A stretch of 64,000 nucleotides of DNA, from positions 124,001 to 188,000 of the forward strand of contig WNNJ02002755.1 of NCBI GenBank assembly GCA_012934845.2. Reading direction: 5' to 3'. The translations under genes were made by a program, and so were the position numbers. The notes beneath the pieces are model-generated. The model was not told the DNA's origin, did no database searches, and saw only the letters and a program-made list of their open reading frames with translations. Below are positions 23,267 through 35,489 of this stretch, piece by piece. How positions within the stretch are numbered: the stretch's first letter is position 1; the number at the start of each line of letters is the position of its first letter. The DNA comes from Pomphorhynchus laevis. Lineage: Eukaryota; Acanthocephala; Palaeacanthocephala; Echinorhynchida; Pomphorhynchidae.

Positions 23267-26200
23267 GTTCACCGAGATGGAGAAACTATTGACGCATTCA
23301 GTATTAAATATAACTATCGACAGTCCTAATTCTCAAGAGGAGTGGATACACTGGAAGCGACGCCTTGACAGTTTTATTGCTCTACAAGTAGGACTCAATG
23401 ACGAATCTAAGCTACCATTACTTGTCAATCTCATCTCGACGAAATTATTCGGATTAATCAAAGCGTGTACTTCATATGAAGAGGCTGTAAATATCTTGAA
23501 TAGAGCATTTATAAAGCCTGTGAATATTCTATTCGCACGTTACCAACTTCATGCTTGCCGACAAGAACCGACAATGACTTTAGATCAGTATCTCCGAATG
23601 CTTGGCGATTTCGCTAATCTATGCGATTTTCAACCTGTGGATTCTTCTTCAAATCGTAATGCACATATTACAGATTCTTTTATTCAAGGACTTCACAATA
23701 GTTACATTAGACAACGTCTCCTTGAATCTCGAGTAACTGATCTTGACGAACTAGTGACGATTGCCAAATCACTCGAAGCAGCTCAACAACATGCCGCGAT
23801 AATATCATCCGCAGAAACATCAAGTATCGCATTTACTCAGGTCAGTCTGGTTGATAAATCATGTGAAGATAATGAACAATTTGATACTCTCGCTGCACTA
23901 AAAACAAATAAACAAACACGCTTCCCTCAAAGTCAAAAACGTTGTATATTTTGTGGTGGATTGTACCATTTTCGATTAAATTGTTCAGCTCGGAATTCAA
24001 CTTTCCATTCATGTGGTGAAAGTGGTCATTTTTCAAACGTTTGTCGCTCTCGTAGTCCAAAGAATACTCCGTCAACATCCGCTGCTCTATATATTGCGCA
24101 TCTCTATTTAACCAAAGTCAAACGTACCAGAAAGTTTTGATAGCTAACAAATCGTTTCAATTACTTCTGGATACGGGGAGTTCAGACAATTTTATTGATG
24201 ATGCGGTGGTATCTGACCTTCAAATAAAAACTTACCTGTGCAAACGTCAAGTCCACATGGCGTCATCATCCCAATCCGTGTTCGTTCGTCGTCATTGCTA
24301 CATTACTTTCAAATTTATGGATCGTACTTACAGGAATACACTCTTTCTCGTGTTGCCTAATTTATGCGCATCCGTAATATTAGGACAAATTTTTTCTCCT
24401 TCACCGATATATTACTTTCAATTTCGCTGGTCCGAACCCTGGTTTATCTTTAGCATCTTTACAAACTGCTCCTGTCGTGGATATAAGGCCGTTGTCGTTA
24501 TTCCCAGGTATCGACAAAACAATTCGTCCGATATGTACTAAATCACGTCGACATACACCGAAAAATTCTCGATTTATCAGGCAAGAAATCGATAGACTCC
24601 TCAAACTAGGAATTATTGAAAAGAGTAGATCACCATGGAGAGCTCAAGTTCTAGTGGTGGCAAACAACGGACGAAAGCCAAGAATGGTCGTAGATTACTC
24701 ATGTACTATCAATCGTCAGACGTTACTGGATGCATATCCTATTCCAAGAATCAACTCCATGATCTCCGATATTGCTTCATACTCGGTATATACAACCGTT
24801 GACCTATCCTAAGCTTATTACCAAATACCTTTGTTGAGTCAAGATGGTCCATACACTGCTTTCGAAGCAGATGAGAATTTATATCAGTACCGCAGAATCC
24901 CTTTTGGACTAACCAACGCTGTATGCGTTTTTCAGCGTATAATTAACCAATTAATCAAAGATAACAACTTAGCCGGTGTCTATGCCTACTTAGACGACAT
25001 AATTATTTGCGGGCGAAGCTTTGAGGAACACGATGAGCGGTATCAAAAAGTTTGTGAAGTCGCAAAGAGAGTGAATCTCACGTTAGCCAAGGAGAAAACA
25101 AAATATCGCCAAAACATGTTGAATTTCTTGGGATATCAACTATCGAAAGGTACTATTAAACCGGATCCCAATCGTGTCAAGCCACTTATCAATTTTCCGA
25201 TTTCTACAGATAGAAAATCTATGCAGCGTCTAACGGGTCTCCTTGCATATTATTCTAAATGGATACCTTCGTTTTTGCGAAAAATTAGACCTTTGCTCGA
25301 TTGTGATACATATCCGCCTTCAAGTGATGTTAACAAAGCTATTGATGACTTGAAGAATGAAATTTCTGAGGCAACTCTAACAGCGTATACTCACGATCTT
25401 CCTTTGACTGTAAAGACTGATGCATAATATTCGTCGATAGGTGCCGTTCTGAGCCAAGCATTAAAGCCGATTGCGTTTTTTCACAAACCCTACCAAAAAC
25501 TGCGTTACATCAGTCCAGCATTGAAAAATAGCCCCGGGCCATTGTAAATATCATTCAATATTGGAAGCATTATTTACTTGGTAAACCGTTCACTATCATA
25601 ACAGATCAACACTCTGTTTCTTTCATGTTTAGTAGAGCTCATTCGAGCAAGATCACAAATGATAAAGTGGCTCGATGGCGACTTGAATTAGCTCCTTATC
25701 AATACGAAATTCAGTATCGTATGGGAAGTGAAAATAAGGCAGCCGACGCTATGTCAAGAGTTATGCACATGTGTGCCCATACTGGATCATTGAACCAATT
25801 AGAACACATTCACAATACTCTTTGTCATCCTGGCATTACTAGAATGTTGCATTTCGTTACACAGCATCGCTTGCCATATGATAAATCAGACGTTACGAAA
25901 GTTGTTAATAGTTGCCATATCTGTGCCGAACTGAAACCTCGCTTTTGTAAACCTACCGTTAGCCACGTTACCAACGCAACTTAGACATTTGAGAGATTAT
26001 GTGTAGATTTCAAAGGTCCGCTTGAATCCGTTACTCGAAACCGTTATCTACTTTGCGTTGTCGATGAATTCTACCGTTTTCCGTTTGCGATTCCTTGTAA
26101 AAACTGTTCATCCCTGTCAGTAATTACTACACTACGACAAATCATAAGTATTTTTGGTAGTCCTGGTAGAATACACATGGATCAAGGATCATGTTTTCAA

Positions 26201-26660
26201 TCTCGTGAGTTCCGTGATTTTCTATCATCTCAGGGCATAGCCTACAGTAGAAGTCCACCTTACAACCCGCGCTGTAACGGTCAAGCCGAAAGATATGTCG
26301 GATTAATTTGGAAGACGATACAGTTAGAAACTAAATCAGGAAATCTGTCTTTAAAAAATTGGGAAACAGTTCTACCTAAAGTATTATCATCTATGCGATC
26401 CTTGCTATGTACTAGCACTGGGGAAACGCCACAAGAACGTATGTTCAATTATCCGCGAAACTCAAGGAACTCGTTTGTTTTATCGCCGTGGCTTCATAAC
26501 GATCAAGTGTATTTACTGAAAGACGATAGGGCACCTAAAACTGATTATACTTTCAGACCTGTTGAAGTACTACAATCAAATGGTAATTACGCTACCGTGC
26601 GAATTTGTTAAAATAATTTGATACCGAAAAATAAAAATTTTCTTGATTACAAACATCTTA

Positions 26661-26764
26661 CAATATTATTAAATAAACTGTAATAAATAAGCAACGTTAG
26701 AACGTCTTTATTCAATAATATCTATAAATAAAGTTATACAAAAGGTACAATCTGATCATTTCAT
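26661..26764 (-). repeat. Right terminal inverted repeat of the gypsy-type element
   Basis: About 104 bp, the reverse complement of 23159-23266. It ends GTACAATCTGATCATTTCAT and is followed directly by the right copy of the flanking direct repeat. Confidence 0.9.
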
Positions 26765-27234
26765 AAAAAATTCTAATCTTAGGAGATCTGAATATTCCCT
26801 CAACATATTGGGGATCTCTTTCGTCTCCTAGTCACATTACATCGCACTCGGTTTTATTGAGTATTCTAAACAACTGTGGTCTGAACTAGCATGCACATGA
26901 GGCAACCCGTTTCGCTAGCCATTTGTCTGCCCGGCTAGACGTGGTATTGTCTTCGTTTAAGTCTGATATTACTCACATATATTATTTTTTAGGACTGGGG
27001 ATGAGCGATCATTGCGTACTGCCATTTTCATTTAAATGCACACAATGTAGCGTCGGTTAGTCCCCTGCAGGGTAAGCCTCTGAATTTCTGGAAGGATGAT
27101 TTTGACGCAATTATCTACAGATTAAAACTGGTTAGATGGCCATATCCGTATATATGCGGAATTTACGAGGCTTGGAATGTTTTTGAAAGTACACTCTATA
27201 ACTTACTGATATCGCATTCTCCCAAGTTAAAAAC
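26765..27234 (+). repeat. Right copy of the 470-bp direct repeat flanking the gypsy-type element
   Basis: It repeats the LINE endonuclease piece of 22681-23149, after which the LINE continues into its linker and RT. A normal gypsy insertion duplicates only 4-6 bp, so this long flank is unexpected. Confidence 0.9.
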
Positions 27235-28755
27235 ACAGGGAAGTTTGTCCTTGATTCGATAGGCTTCTCCGGTATCACTCACACGCATGTGAACATGCGT
27301 GAATTTAATTTTGTTTTGGACAAATATCTTATGAGTCTTTCAAACAAATTAAGCGGAAGAAGCGGCGTCTTCAGTTTGAGGATAAGTTGAGTTCTACAGA
27401 TGGCAAGGTTCTATTCTCTTACATTCGCAAAATCAGGGACTCAAATATTCCACTAGTTTCGCTGAAGGATGATTCTCAACGAGAGGTCACGTGTAATAGT
27501 GTAATGGCAAACTTATTTGCGCAGTAGTTATCATCGATGTTTTGTTCTTTACCGACATCGTGTAGTTCCGAATCATTAAAGGGTTCAGAAGCATTCGATC
27601 GATATAATCTATCGTTTTGTGCTGACGATATTTTTAAGCTTCTATGTAAACTAAAATCATACACCATTGCATTGATCCTCAAATATATTCATTTGTTTTC
27701 TGTATGTTTCAGTTTTCTATTCTCAAATCTCGAATTCTTTCACGTTGGAAGGTGTCCATTATAGTTCAAGTGCCTTGACAGGTATTATTTGTAAGTTGCT
27801 TGAAAAGATAATAGTCAAAAACAAATCTTCTGATTTGAAAAGCAACAATAAACTCACTGACTCATAACACGGTTTTAGACCAACTAGATCAACAGTAAAT
27901 AACCTTTTGGTTTCTTCCAACTCATGACAGTCTTCATTAGATGGACGAGTTCAATCGGGTATACTTTTCGTAGATTTCTCTCATGCTTTCGATTAAGTTC
28001 TGTATGACCGTTTCATTCACAAATTGAGGTCACTTAGTGTTTGCTCAACGTATATCGCCTGGATTGCAAATTACTTAAGTTCACGCTCTTTCATAGTACG
28101 TGTTGGTGCCGATATGTCCAACTCATTCGCTATTCATTCAGGCGTTCCACAGGGTGCTGTTATCTTACCACTTCTTTTTATTGTCTATATCAATGATCTT
28201 CAATCTGTAATTAGTTCTGATGTCGTTATGTATGCTGACGATGTTTAAATATAACGACGTATTTGAGATTGGAGGGACATTAAGATCTTTTAATATGATC
28301 TGACATGTCTAGAAAGATGGGCATCGGAAAATGATATGAGGGTTAACCCCTCTAAATGTGCGCACATGTCCGTTGGTTATTCACTCAACTCATCGTATCA
28401 GATAGGTTCTATTCAGGTAAGCCAAGTAAGTGAGTCCACAGTTCTTAGTGTAATGATGACCAGTAGTTTAAGAACTAATGTATACACTATGTATATTTGT
28501 AATCGGAGATATCGTATTTTATGGATATTCTTTAAGTCTTTTGATTGGATAAATCCATCAATGTTCACGCTACTATTTTGCTCATATATTCTACTCATCC
28601 TTGAATATGGTTTACCCGTACCTTATCCACCGACTTTAAGAAAATTCCATGAAATTAAGAACCTGTTACTTAAAAAGTCGTGCATGATTCCGAATTTCTC
28701 CTATTTGAGAATTGCTGAACGTTTGACATCTCAAAACTCTTTTTTTGACATCAAA

Positions 28756-29298
28756 ACTCCAATATTAAAGCCGAATAATAAACCGAAAATTGTGCCGAAT
28801 AATAAACCTGACGTTACGTTAAATATTTTGTAAAGATGTTGTTAACGATTCTTTTGTTTAAATGATCTTTTCTATTTTATTTTTGTACTTTATTTAATTT
28901 TTCTAGTACTTTTAATTATAATTTTTATTTTTTTTCTATTTTTTTCAAATTATTCTTTTTGAATCAAAATATTATGGTAATTATTTTTGTTTTGTTTCTA
29001 AATTATTTTGAATCATCCTTTTTTATTGCGTTTTGTGTACCTTCAGAAGTTGCCGAAATCGTGTCAAAAATTCAAACAAGAGCGAAAGCAGCTGATTTCC
29101 GCTAATAACATCAGCACCTGCCTAAAGCAAATGGCGGCGATCGTTCTGAACATTTTATATAAGCATGTAAATTTTTTAAAAGGATTGTAATTTTCTGAAG
29201 ATGTTAACATAACTTAGCGAAATATCAGAAATAATTTCCTCTTTTCTTTGATCCATCTTTAATAATTCTTTATCAATAATGGATCATTATCAACTATT
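28756..29298 (+). mobile_element. Penelope-like (type 2) 3' end, truncated
   Basis: It begins with the last codons of the PLE type 2 ORF (AAACTCCAATATTA; PNNKPDVTLNIL-stop at about 28800-28833), followed by the T-rich 3' tail ending CATTATCAACTATT. It is nearly identical to 40724-41249. It joins the C-terminal end of LINE family C at about 28755, so it inserted there 5'-truncated. An extra short in-frame repeat (PNNKP twice) distinguishes it from the other copy. Confidence 0.8.
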
Positions 29299-29640
29299 CT
29301 AGTCATTTTTAATTTAAATTTATCCACGCAAAAAAACAGTTTCATTTGGGCAATTTCGTGTTCAAGTGTATTATCTGCAAGCAGTATCCTCCACCTCAAA
29401 GAAATTTATTTGAACTAATTTTCTATCAAGAGTCGATCCTATCTTGACAAAGCCTAATAGCCTAGTTGGTCGGCTTCAGACGATAGGGTAAGTCTTTTTT
29501 CTATTTTTGCTTATAGTTTTTATTTGCATATATATTTTTGTGTATATTTATCTATTTTTTGTGTATATCTATCTATTTTATTTTCTTTTTTCTTTATTTT
29601 CACTTATATATAATAGCATAAAAATCGCATGTCTTGTGAA
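29299..29640. other. Possible 5' region of LINE family D
   Basis: No ORF of note. GTAAGTC...TTGCTTATAG at about 29488-29518 looks like a tiny intron but may be chance. TAGCCTAGTTGG at about 29458-29469 fits a tRNA A-box consensus, but no B box follows. Confidence 0.3.
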
Positions 29641-32445
29641 ATACAAAACATTAAAAAATGCAAATCACCTGTATCGATTAATACACTTATAAAAGAGGTA
29701 GATAAGGAATTTCTAGCACAAAAGATGCTCATGCCAATAAGACAGGCCGCTTTTGCGCTGAAAATAACTTAGGATAATGACGAAGGCAAAACCACCTTTC
29801 AAAAGAATATTAGAGGTACCGTCAAAGATTACATTATGAAAGATGGTTTTGCCAGAATAACATTCAAAAATGTTAATATAAAAGAAACATTCCGGATAAA
29901 GCTACAACAAATAAAAAGAATCAAGGTCACTGACACTTCTCTGCGTGCTACGAGAATCCTTAGGGATGTCCCGTCGTTCGCAGAGGAAGATGATGTCAAG
30001 GATTTGACAGATAAGTACGGAAGTACTGTAAAAAATGTAAATCCTATAGCCAAGCTTACAGCTCTTCTGTGAAAGGAGCTGTAAGTGATTTACAAAAGCT
30101 GCGCGACTCTCGACCTGGAATTTTTGGGTCATCTAATCAAATTGGTAATTTTCGATGAGGCTGACTTGAAATTCCTATATCCGCAGTGCTACCGCTGTAA
30201 GCGATGGAGTCACTTTTCAAACATGTGTTTGGAAAGTGGTCCTCGCTATGTGCACTGTGGAAACGAGCATGAATCACAAAATTGTGAAAATGGTCCAAAA
30301 GACCTATGTGTGCTAACTGTACACATTCACATAGGGCTTATTCTCACACATGCACCCATTTTAAAGAATATTTAAAGTGGGTGGATGGTGAGAATAAAAA
30401 AGGCTGTGAAGTAGCACAAACCTTTTTACAGGCCGCGAAAAACAGTCCGGTGATCAACATGTCTCCGTGATAAGAATGTTGATTTACAGACTAAACGAAT
30501 GGAAAAAAATCTAAAAACAAAATTATTATCAAAAGAGAATGAAATACAAAGTTTGAAAACAGATATAAGCAGAATATCAATAAGTAATTACAAAAACTAT
30601 AATGAAAATAAAAAATAGTACGAAAAAACTCAAATCGCTTTGCAACTTTAAAAAACGCAGATCCGGGTGGCTGGCGGACGAAGGAGAGTAAGAAGGCTTC
30701 AAGAAATTGCTGTTTAGAGTGTTTAATGCCGCTGCCCACTACATTGTTGGTGACCTAAATGACTCCGGATGAGCTCGAGTGGGATCACTGATTGACCAAA
30801 TCGGAGAGGCCATAATCCCACTAGAGGGAACGTTTCTCCGGCGTCAGACAGGTTACCAACCCATTCTAGATATCGCAATTAATTTAAAAAAGGTCAAGTT
30901 AAAAAAAATAGTTAGAATACATAGAATGGAACGGGTTTAATAACGGACATAAGCTTGTATACTGGGTTTGGAAAGAAGAAATGGTCCAAAAAACCAGATT
31001 TCAACCGATTAAGGCTAGTATACAAGCTTACAACCAAAAAGTTAAAATGTTTTTAACCAATAATAGTGATAATAATATTAATGAAATTTTAAATTATATA
31101 ACGAATGAATGTAAGAATGTGTGTGAGTACAAGAAAATTTTTAATTAATTGAACGTGAATGTTAAAATGAATAGTTTTAATGATTTTAGTTCAAATTTTA
31201 TAAATAATCAATTGTATTCTTTTAAAAAATAATAATTTTTTATACAATTTTAATGCTGAATTATATAATTCAGCAAATAAACACCTGCGGACAAAACGAC
31301 CACTATTGCCGAAATACAATCCTAAGGCCTTGCACATGAAGAAATTCCTTTGGGTATTAAGGGCTGATCCTAATCCGTCCGATCAGATTAGGTTTCTCAT
31401 GTGCCGACTCCAAGATCAAATTGATGAAGAGTCGTTAAAGCGTGATTCAAGAAAGCTGCTGTCCTACAAGACTTTCTCAAAAGAATGTTGGTCATCCATA
31501 AGAAAGACCACCTTTCGGTCTTGGAGAGCAGCAGCTGCCAGGTGGATTGCTTCAAAGGGCATTAAGATTGTATTAGAGGAAATGAAAAAGAAACATCTCT
31601 CAAATGCAATGATATGCTGCGATGATGTGTAGCTTCAAAATAGGTTGAAGCTTAATTTCCATCATATTGACCCATTACAAGAGGATATCACATTTGAAGA
31701 TGCGTGGCCGATCATGTCTAAGACGTCATCTAATGGTATCTCGGCATGCGCGGCTTCTACTAAGCTGATGGACGAGGAATTTCGAGGGCAAATCGCGGCT
31801 AAACTGATAGCTTCACCGCTACCAGCCTGGCCAGATATTGCACTCGGAAAAGTTATATTTCTTCCAAAGTGTTAATGGGTGTCAACGGCTAAGGACACGA
31901 GACCAATCACCATATTCAATAGTATGGTGATGGTGTAACAGAAAGCTATGGAAAGATACCTGGCTCGCCACTACGAGTCGCGTGGATTGTTGGGTGACCA
32001 CATTCACGTGTTTCGTATTAATAGGGGAACTGTAAAAGCAGTCAGGGCATTACAGCGTTTTCTCATCAAGGATACACGGCCGGCACTGCTGTATTCTCTT
32101 GACGTGTCTGCAGCCTTTGACAACATCAGACTCGACTCAGTAAAGGAAACGTTGATAAGATATATTGTTCCACTGAAAATTCTGCGTCGAGCGTGGGGAA
32201 TTTTGGAGAGCAGAAGCTTCTATCTAGAAGACGACAAGGGTCCCTTGTATAAGCTATCCAAGGTTCTTCTTCAAGGGTCCCCTTTATCACCAATCATTTA
32301 TATGATTACGACAAGGAGAGTCTTATGTGGACTTATGGATATAAACACCAGTGGTACTATCCATGCGGACGATATATCGCTGGTGTTTAAAAGAGATTCC
32401 TTGTCTGAAAGGAGAATATTTGAAAAATTAATTAATTAGAAGATA
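29640..32445 (+). mobile_element. LINE family D: ORF1 with zinc knuckles, endonuclease scrap, RT
   Basis: The ORF1-like part at about 29640-30480 includes TRILRDVPSFAEEDDVKDL and a knuckle string CYRCKRWSHFSNMC, CGNEHESQNC and CTHSHRAYSHTC (the last in an adjacent frame). Endonuclease scrap at about 30730-30890 (VGDLNDSG, GRLIDQIGEAIIPLEGTFLR-like, LDIA). The linker follows at 31000-31640 (CWSSIRKTTFRSWRAAAARW). RT at about 31880-32440 has TRPITIFNS, ALLYSLDVSAAFDNI, LLQGSPLSPIIY and IHADDISLVF (HADD in place of YADD). The frame stays open for 163 codons across the palm. The GSPLSP and HADD variants set this RT apart from families A, B, C and E. Clade not assigned. Confidence 0.7.
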
Positions 32446-33180
32446 TGCAAAGTTATATAATGTAAAAATAAAAAATTTCGAATAATTTTAATATTTTTTG
32501 AATGAATTTGACTTACTTTGTTTTTGTGTTTAATTTAAAATCTTATGTCAATTATTTTCTTTGAAGAAAATTTATAAGTGTTCAAGCAAATTACGATTGC
32601 TGAAGATGATGTCAGCTAGGCATCGAAATATTCAATTGAATAATTTTTGCGATGGTTTTTGCCATCTTTCTTCAAATTTAAATAAATATATAAATATGTT
32701 TATTTGCAATCAAAATAAATTTTAGAATTTAAAAACTTGGGATTTGTAAAACGTCATTTTTGTTTTTGACGTTCTAACTGTAAAACTGTAAGAAAACCAT
32801 ATAAATACCTAATATTTCATTAGATATGAATATTTAAAGACGTTAATTTTAATCAATTTATTTTGTAAATTTTTTATAACTAATTGTTTCAAACGATGAT
32901 TAAATCGATTGTTTGAAAATAATACACGTTGGGCCAATATAAAAATGTTCCGTATTCGCCATCTGACTATTTATTATTACCTTTACAAGATTTGTTTTCT
33001 CCTCTCATAATATGTCATCATGATATATTACTTGGTTCAATTAAGACCGCATTTAGCATTTTTAAGTGTAAAAGATGTCGCCAAACTCATAATTCCGCTT
33101 AAGGATATCACGAGTAACCATGAATATCATGATTTATATTTTTCACGAATAGCATTTAAAATGCACATTATAAATACTAT
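32446..33180. other. No gene seen; AT-rich spacer
   Basis: Probably the 3' tail of LINE family D followed by unique AT-rich DNA. No domain is recognised. Confidence 0.4.
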
Positions 33181-33184
33181 ATTA

Positions 33185-33870
33185 GCGTGTGTTCTTCCCT
33201 AGCATCGACTTTGCAAAGCTGTCACTTATTTTCAGTCTATTGTTTCCTAAGATCGACCAAGTTCTTTTTGCGAACCCCTCTCAATCATTTATTCCTCTCC
33301 AGTGCCTTTTGAATTCCGCCGTGCGTATTTTTTCGCCTCCGTCGTTCCGATCACATTTCCTCTTGCCTCTCTAAATTCAACGGGCTAAATATGGAAAACC
33401 GCATTCTATTCCATATCCTGTGTATCACTTTTCGACAACTTCCCTCAATTTCGCCTTATCATCTGCATCTTCCTACATTTACTGAATCCCGCTTCACCTT
33501 CATAAATTTTCGTTAATGGTACTTTCTTCTTATGTTCCGTCATTTTTCTCAAACTAGGTTTAGCCATGTCTTTTTATTGCTGCTCCTGTTCTCTAGAATA
33601 AACTTCCTTTCGCCATCCGCTCAACCGCCTTCTTTCTATCATTCAAACACAGTATCCGCTCTTGTTTGTCCCTTGATAATTTATTCAATTATTCCCATTA
33701 ACTATTGACGTTGATCCCACCCTCCCACATATCAACATGAACTATTGACGTTGATCATACATTCGTTGTTTTAATTGTTTTGTTGTAAAACTGTAAATTT
33801 GTAATATAGTTGACTTGTAATTGGATGTATATCCACAATAGCCACTTGAATAAACCTGTAAAATTTCGCA
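33185..33870 (+). mobile_element. LINE family A-like C-terminal part and 3' tail
   Basis: LIFSLLFPKIDQVLFANPSQ and LNSAVRIFSPPSF (about 33210-33345) match the post-RT block of family A (LLFSLLFSRIDYCLSS at 11.3 kb). The stretch ends with an AATAAA-bearing tail at about 33840-33860. It is decayed and 5'-truncated. Confidence 0.65.
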
Positions 33871-35030
33871 GAAATTTTCATTAAAAATTTCTGCCAACAA
33901 CTTATGTTGCCATTTTATCTTAAAACTTATACTATTTAATTGTATCGATAAATCTAATATTGAGCAGTGGCTCGTACGTCTAACGATAAATGTTCCTTTC
34001 AGTAGACATATGACCCCTCATATATGAGTTGGTCATGCTGCTAACACGTGATCATTAGTCGTCGTTAAAATCCTTAATTAAGAACTGTCTTATTTTATTA
34101 AAGATATTTAGCAACATCGAACGGATAGCATTCCTACCTGTCATACTCATAGTTGTATTATAACTCTGATTATTATTTAGTATTCCAATTCTGGCTATTT
34201 GTTTTAATGAAACGAATAGATTCATTAAAACGAATATTTATTTTCATATTTTTTTTTGTAAAATAACACAAAATAAATTTTTGTAATTTTTTATTTTTAG
34301 TTGTTGTTTATTAATTGCTTTGTAATTAATACTGTTTATACTATAGCGATATTACCATATACTATTAAATAATATAAATTATATATTAATAATATATTAT
34401 TACTATAATAATTAATATTGAACCCAAACTTAACTGAATTCTCATTTACGGGCCCATTTGCGGGTAACCCAGAGATTGTAAAATTATTAATTATTACTGG
34501 AAGGATAAAATAAAAAATAAATATGAAAAAATAATAATAATTAATATTATAATTATGAATAATTAATAATCAAATTATTTAATTATTTAGTAAATTATTT
34601 GATATAATTTAATCTTCTAATATAAATTTATAATTTAATTTATTTTATTATAATAACATAATTTTATAATAATATATTAATAATTTTATAATAATATAAT
34701 ATAATTTTATATTATAATTTAACATTTATATTTCAAACATTTTATTATTTTTTAAAGTTTCTGTGAATCGCTAAGTAATTAACTAGGCTCCGATCCAAAA
34801 TCGATAATATAAATAAGCAATGTATTCTAAAGTTTTAAAAATCTGTAAAATTAAATATTATTTAAAAAATTATGTTTAAATCATATATTATAGAACATAA
34901 TAATAACTAAGAATTTATACTGATTAAACATAGAAACGATGAGATTTATGTTTTGCAATAACATGTTATTTAAAAATTGAAAATAATTTGATTTGGAGAA
35001 AACATTATTTTCGAAAATAATATGGGCCCA
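33871..35030. other. No gene seen; very AT-rich
   Basis: Long TAATAATATA tracts (34290-34740). No coding signal. The TTCATTAAAACGAAT unit near 34205-34235 is a local inverted repeat. Confidence 0.5.
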
Positions 35031-35195
35031 CCTAGAGAGCTAGGTAGGCCCTGAAACGGGCCCAGCATCTGTCATTGAATGGGAAAACCCAGGTGCCCCT
35101 ATGGGGGCACTTGGGCTATCTCGGGATTAGTCTTCTTTTCTAGAGGTCGTCCCCCAGAACAAAGACTAAGGTTTCTTAAGCTTCTCTCCCGTTTA
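35031..35195. other. GC-richer island with nested hairpins
   Basis: It stands out from 70-80% AT surroundings. Two hairpins lie side by side: GGGCCCACCTAG/CTAGGTAGGCCC at about 35028-35053 and CCCAGGTGCCCC/GGGGCACTTGGG at about 35087-35116, followed by a pyrimidine-rich stretch. I do not recognise a known RNA; it may be a fragment of a repeat. Confidence 0.4.
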
Positions 35196-35489
35196 CTCAG
35201 CATAGTTCGCCTTTATTTTCGTAAATAATAAAAAGAATTAAGTAAATATTTATGAAACAATTATGTAAATTGATTAATTATTTAGAAAAATTAAGGAATA
35301 CACAGAGGAAATTGATATGAAAATCTGCATATTTCTTTTGGAAGATTAATATTAATTAATCTTAAGGTTTATTGTTAATTAATATTATTACATACAAGGC
35401 GTTAGCTGATAAGCTGTTTTGCCTTATCAAAAACATAAATCCACCATTCAGTGGATTAAAAAGTTCTTAATTCACTAAAAGGTCTGAAA

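Larger units (their letters stand above)
23159..26764 (+). mobile_element. Gypsy-type (Ty3-like) element with terminal inverted repeats
   Basis: A fossil of about 3.6 kb. Parts in order: a gag-like region from 23277 with CCHC-type zinc knuckles near 23945-24050 (CIFCGGLYHFRLNC); aspartic protease at about 24137-24400 (LLLDTGSSDNFID); reverse transcriptase at about 24560-25400 (IPFGLTNAVCVFQ, YAYLDDIII); RNase H and connection at about 25420-25760; integrase at about 25780-26611, with a His/Cys zinc region, a D..D..E core (FGSPGRIHMDQGS, NGQAERYVGLIW). It is broken in several places, about four or five. Instead of direct LTRs, its ends are inverted repeats of about 105 bp. The gag-like start is about 10 bp inside the left one and the pol end about 50 bp inside the right one. 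It sits inside LINE family C. It looks moderately young, since both the inverted ends and the flanking repeats are still very similar. Confidence 0.85.
21840..28755 (+). mobile_element. LINE family C, split by a gypsy-type element
   Basis: ORF1-like part at about 21950-22190 (VRLIAIFKIGRCNHLEGRSR, VVRELLKRRS). The endonuclease N-terminal half is at 22290-22450 (LNKMDELKVMDTSHHTNIIA, FSESWLSD) and its C-terminal half at 22690-22975 (LHNCGLHQHAHEATRLASQS, GMSDHC). A gypsy-type element then interrupts at 23159-26764. The endonuclease end is repeated at 26765-27234, followed by the linker (FSYIRKIRDSNIP) at 27400-27460. The RT runs at about 27560-28250 with HGFRPTRSTVNNLLVSS, SGVPQGAVILPLLF and VMYADDV. 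The C-terminal block to 28755 includes LILEYGLPVPYP. The coding parts are broken, but the order is that of a jockey/CR1-like LINE. Confidence 0.8.

Noticed and set aside
22681-27234. The 470-bp direct repeats as LTRs of the gypsy-type element
   Set aside because: They are internal LINE endonuclease sequence continuous with the LINE on each side, lie outside the inverted ends, and have no promoter or polyadenylation layout of an LTR.
29456-29500. tRNA gene or tRNA-derived SINE (TAGCCTAGTTGG resembles an A box)
   Set aside because: No B box, no cloverleaf and no matching 3' end were found.
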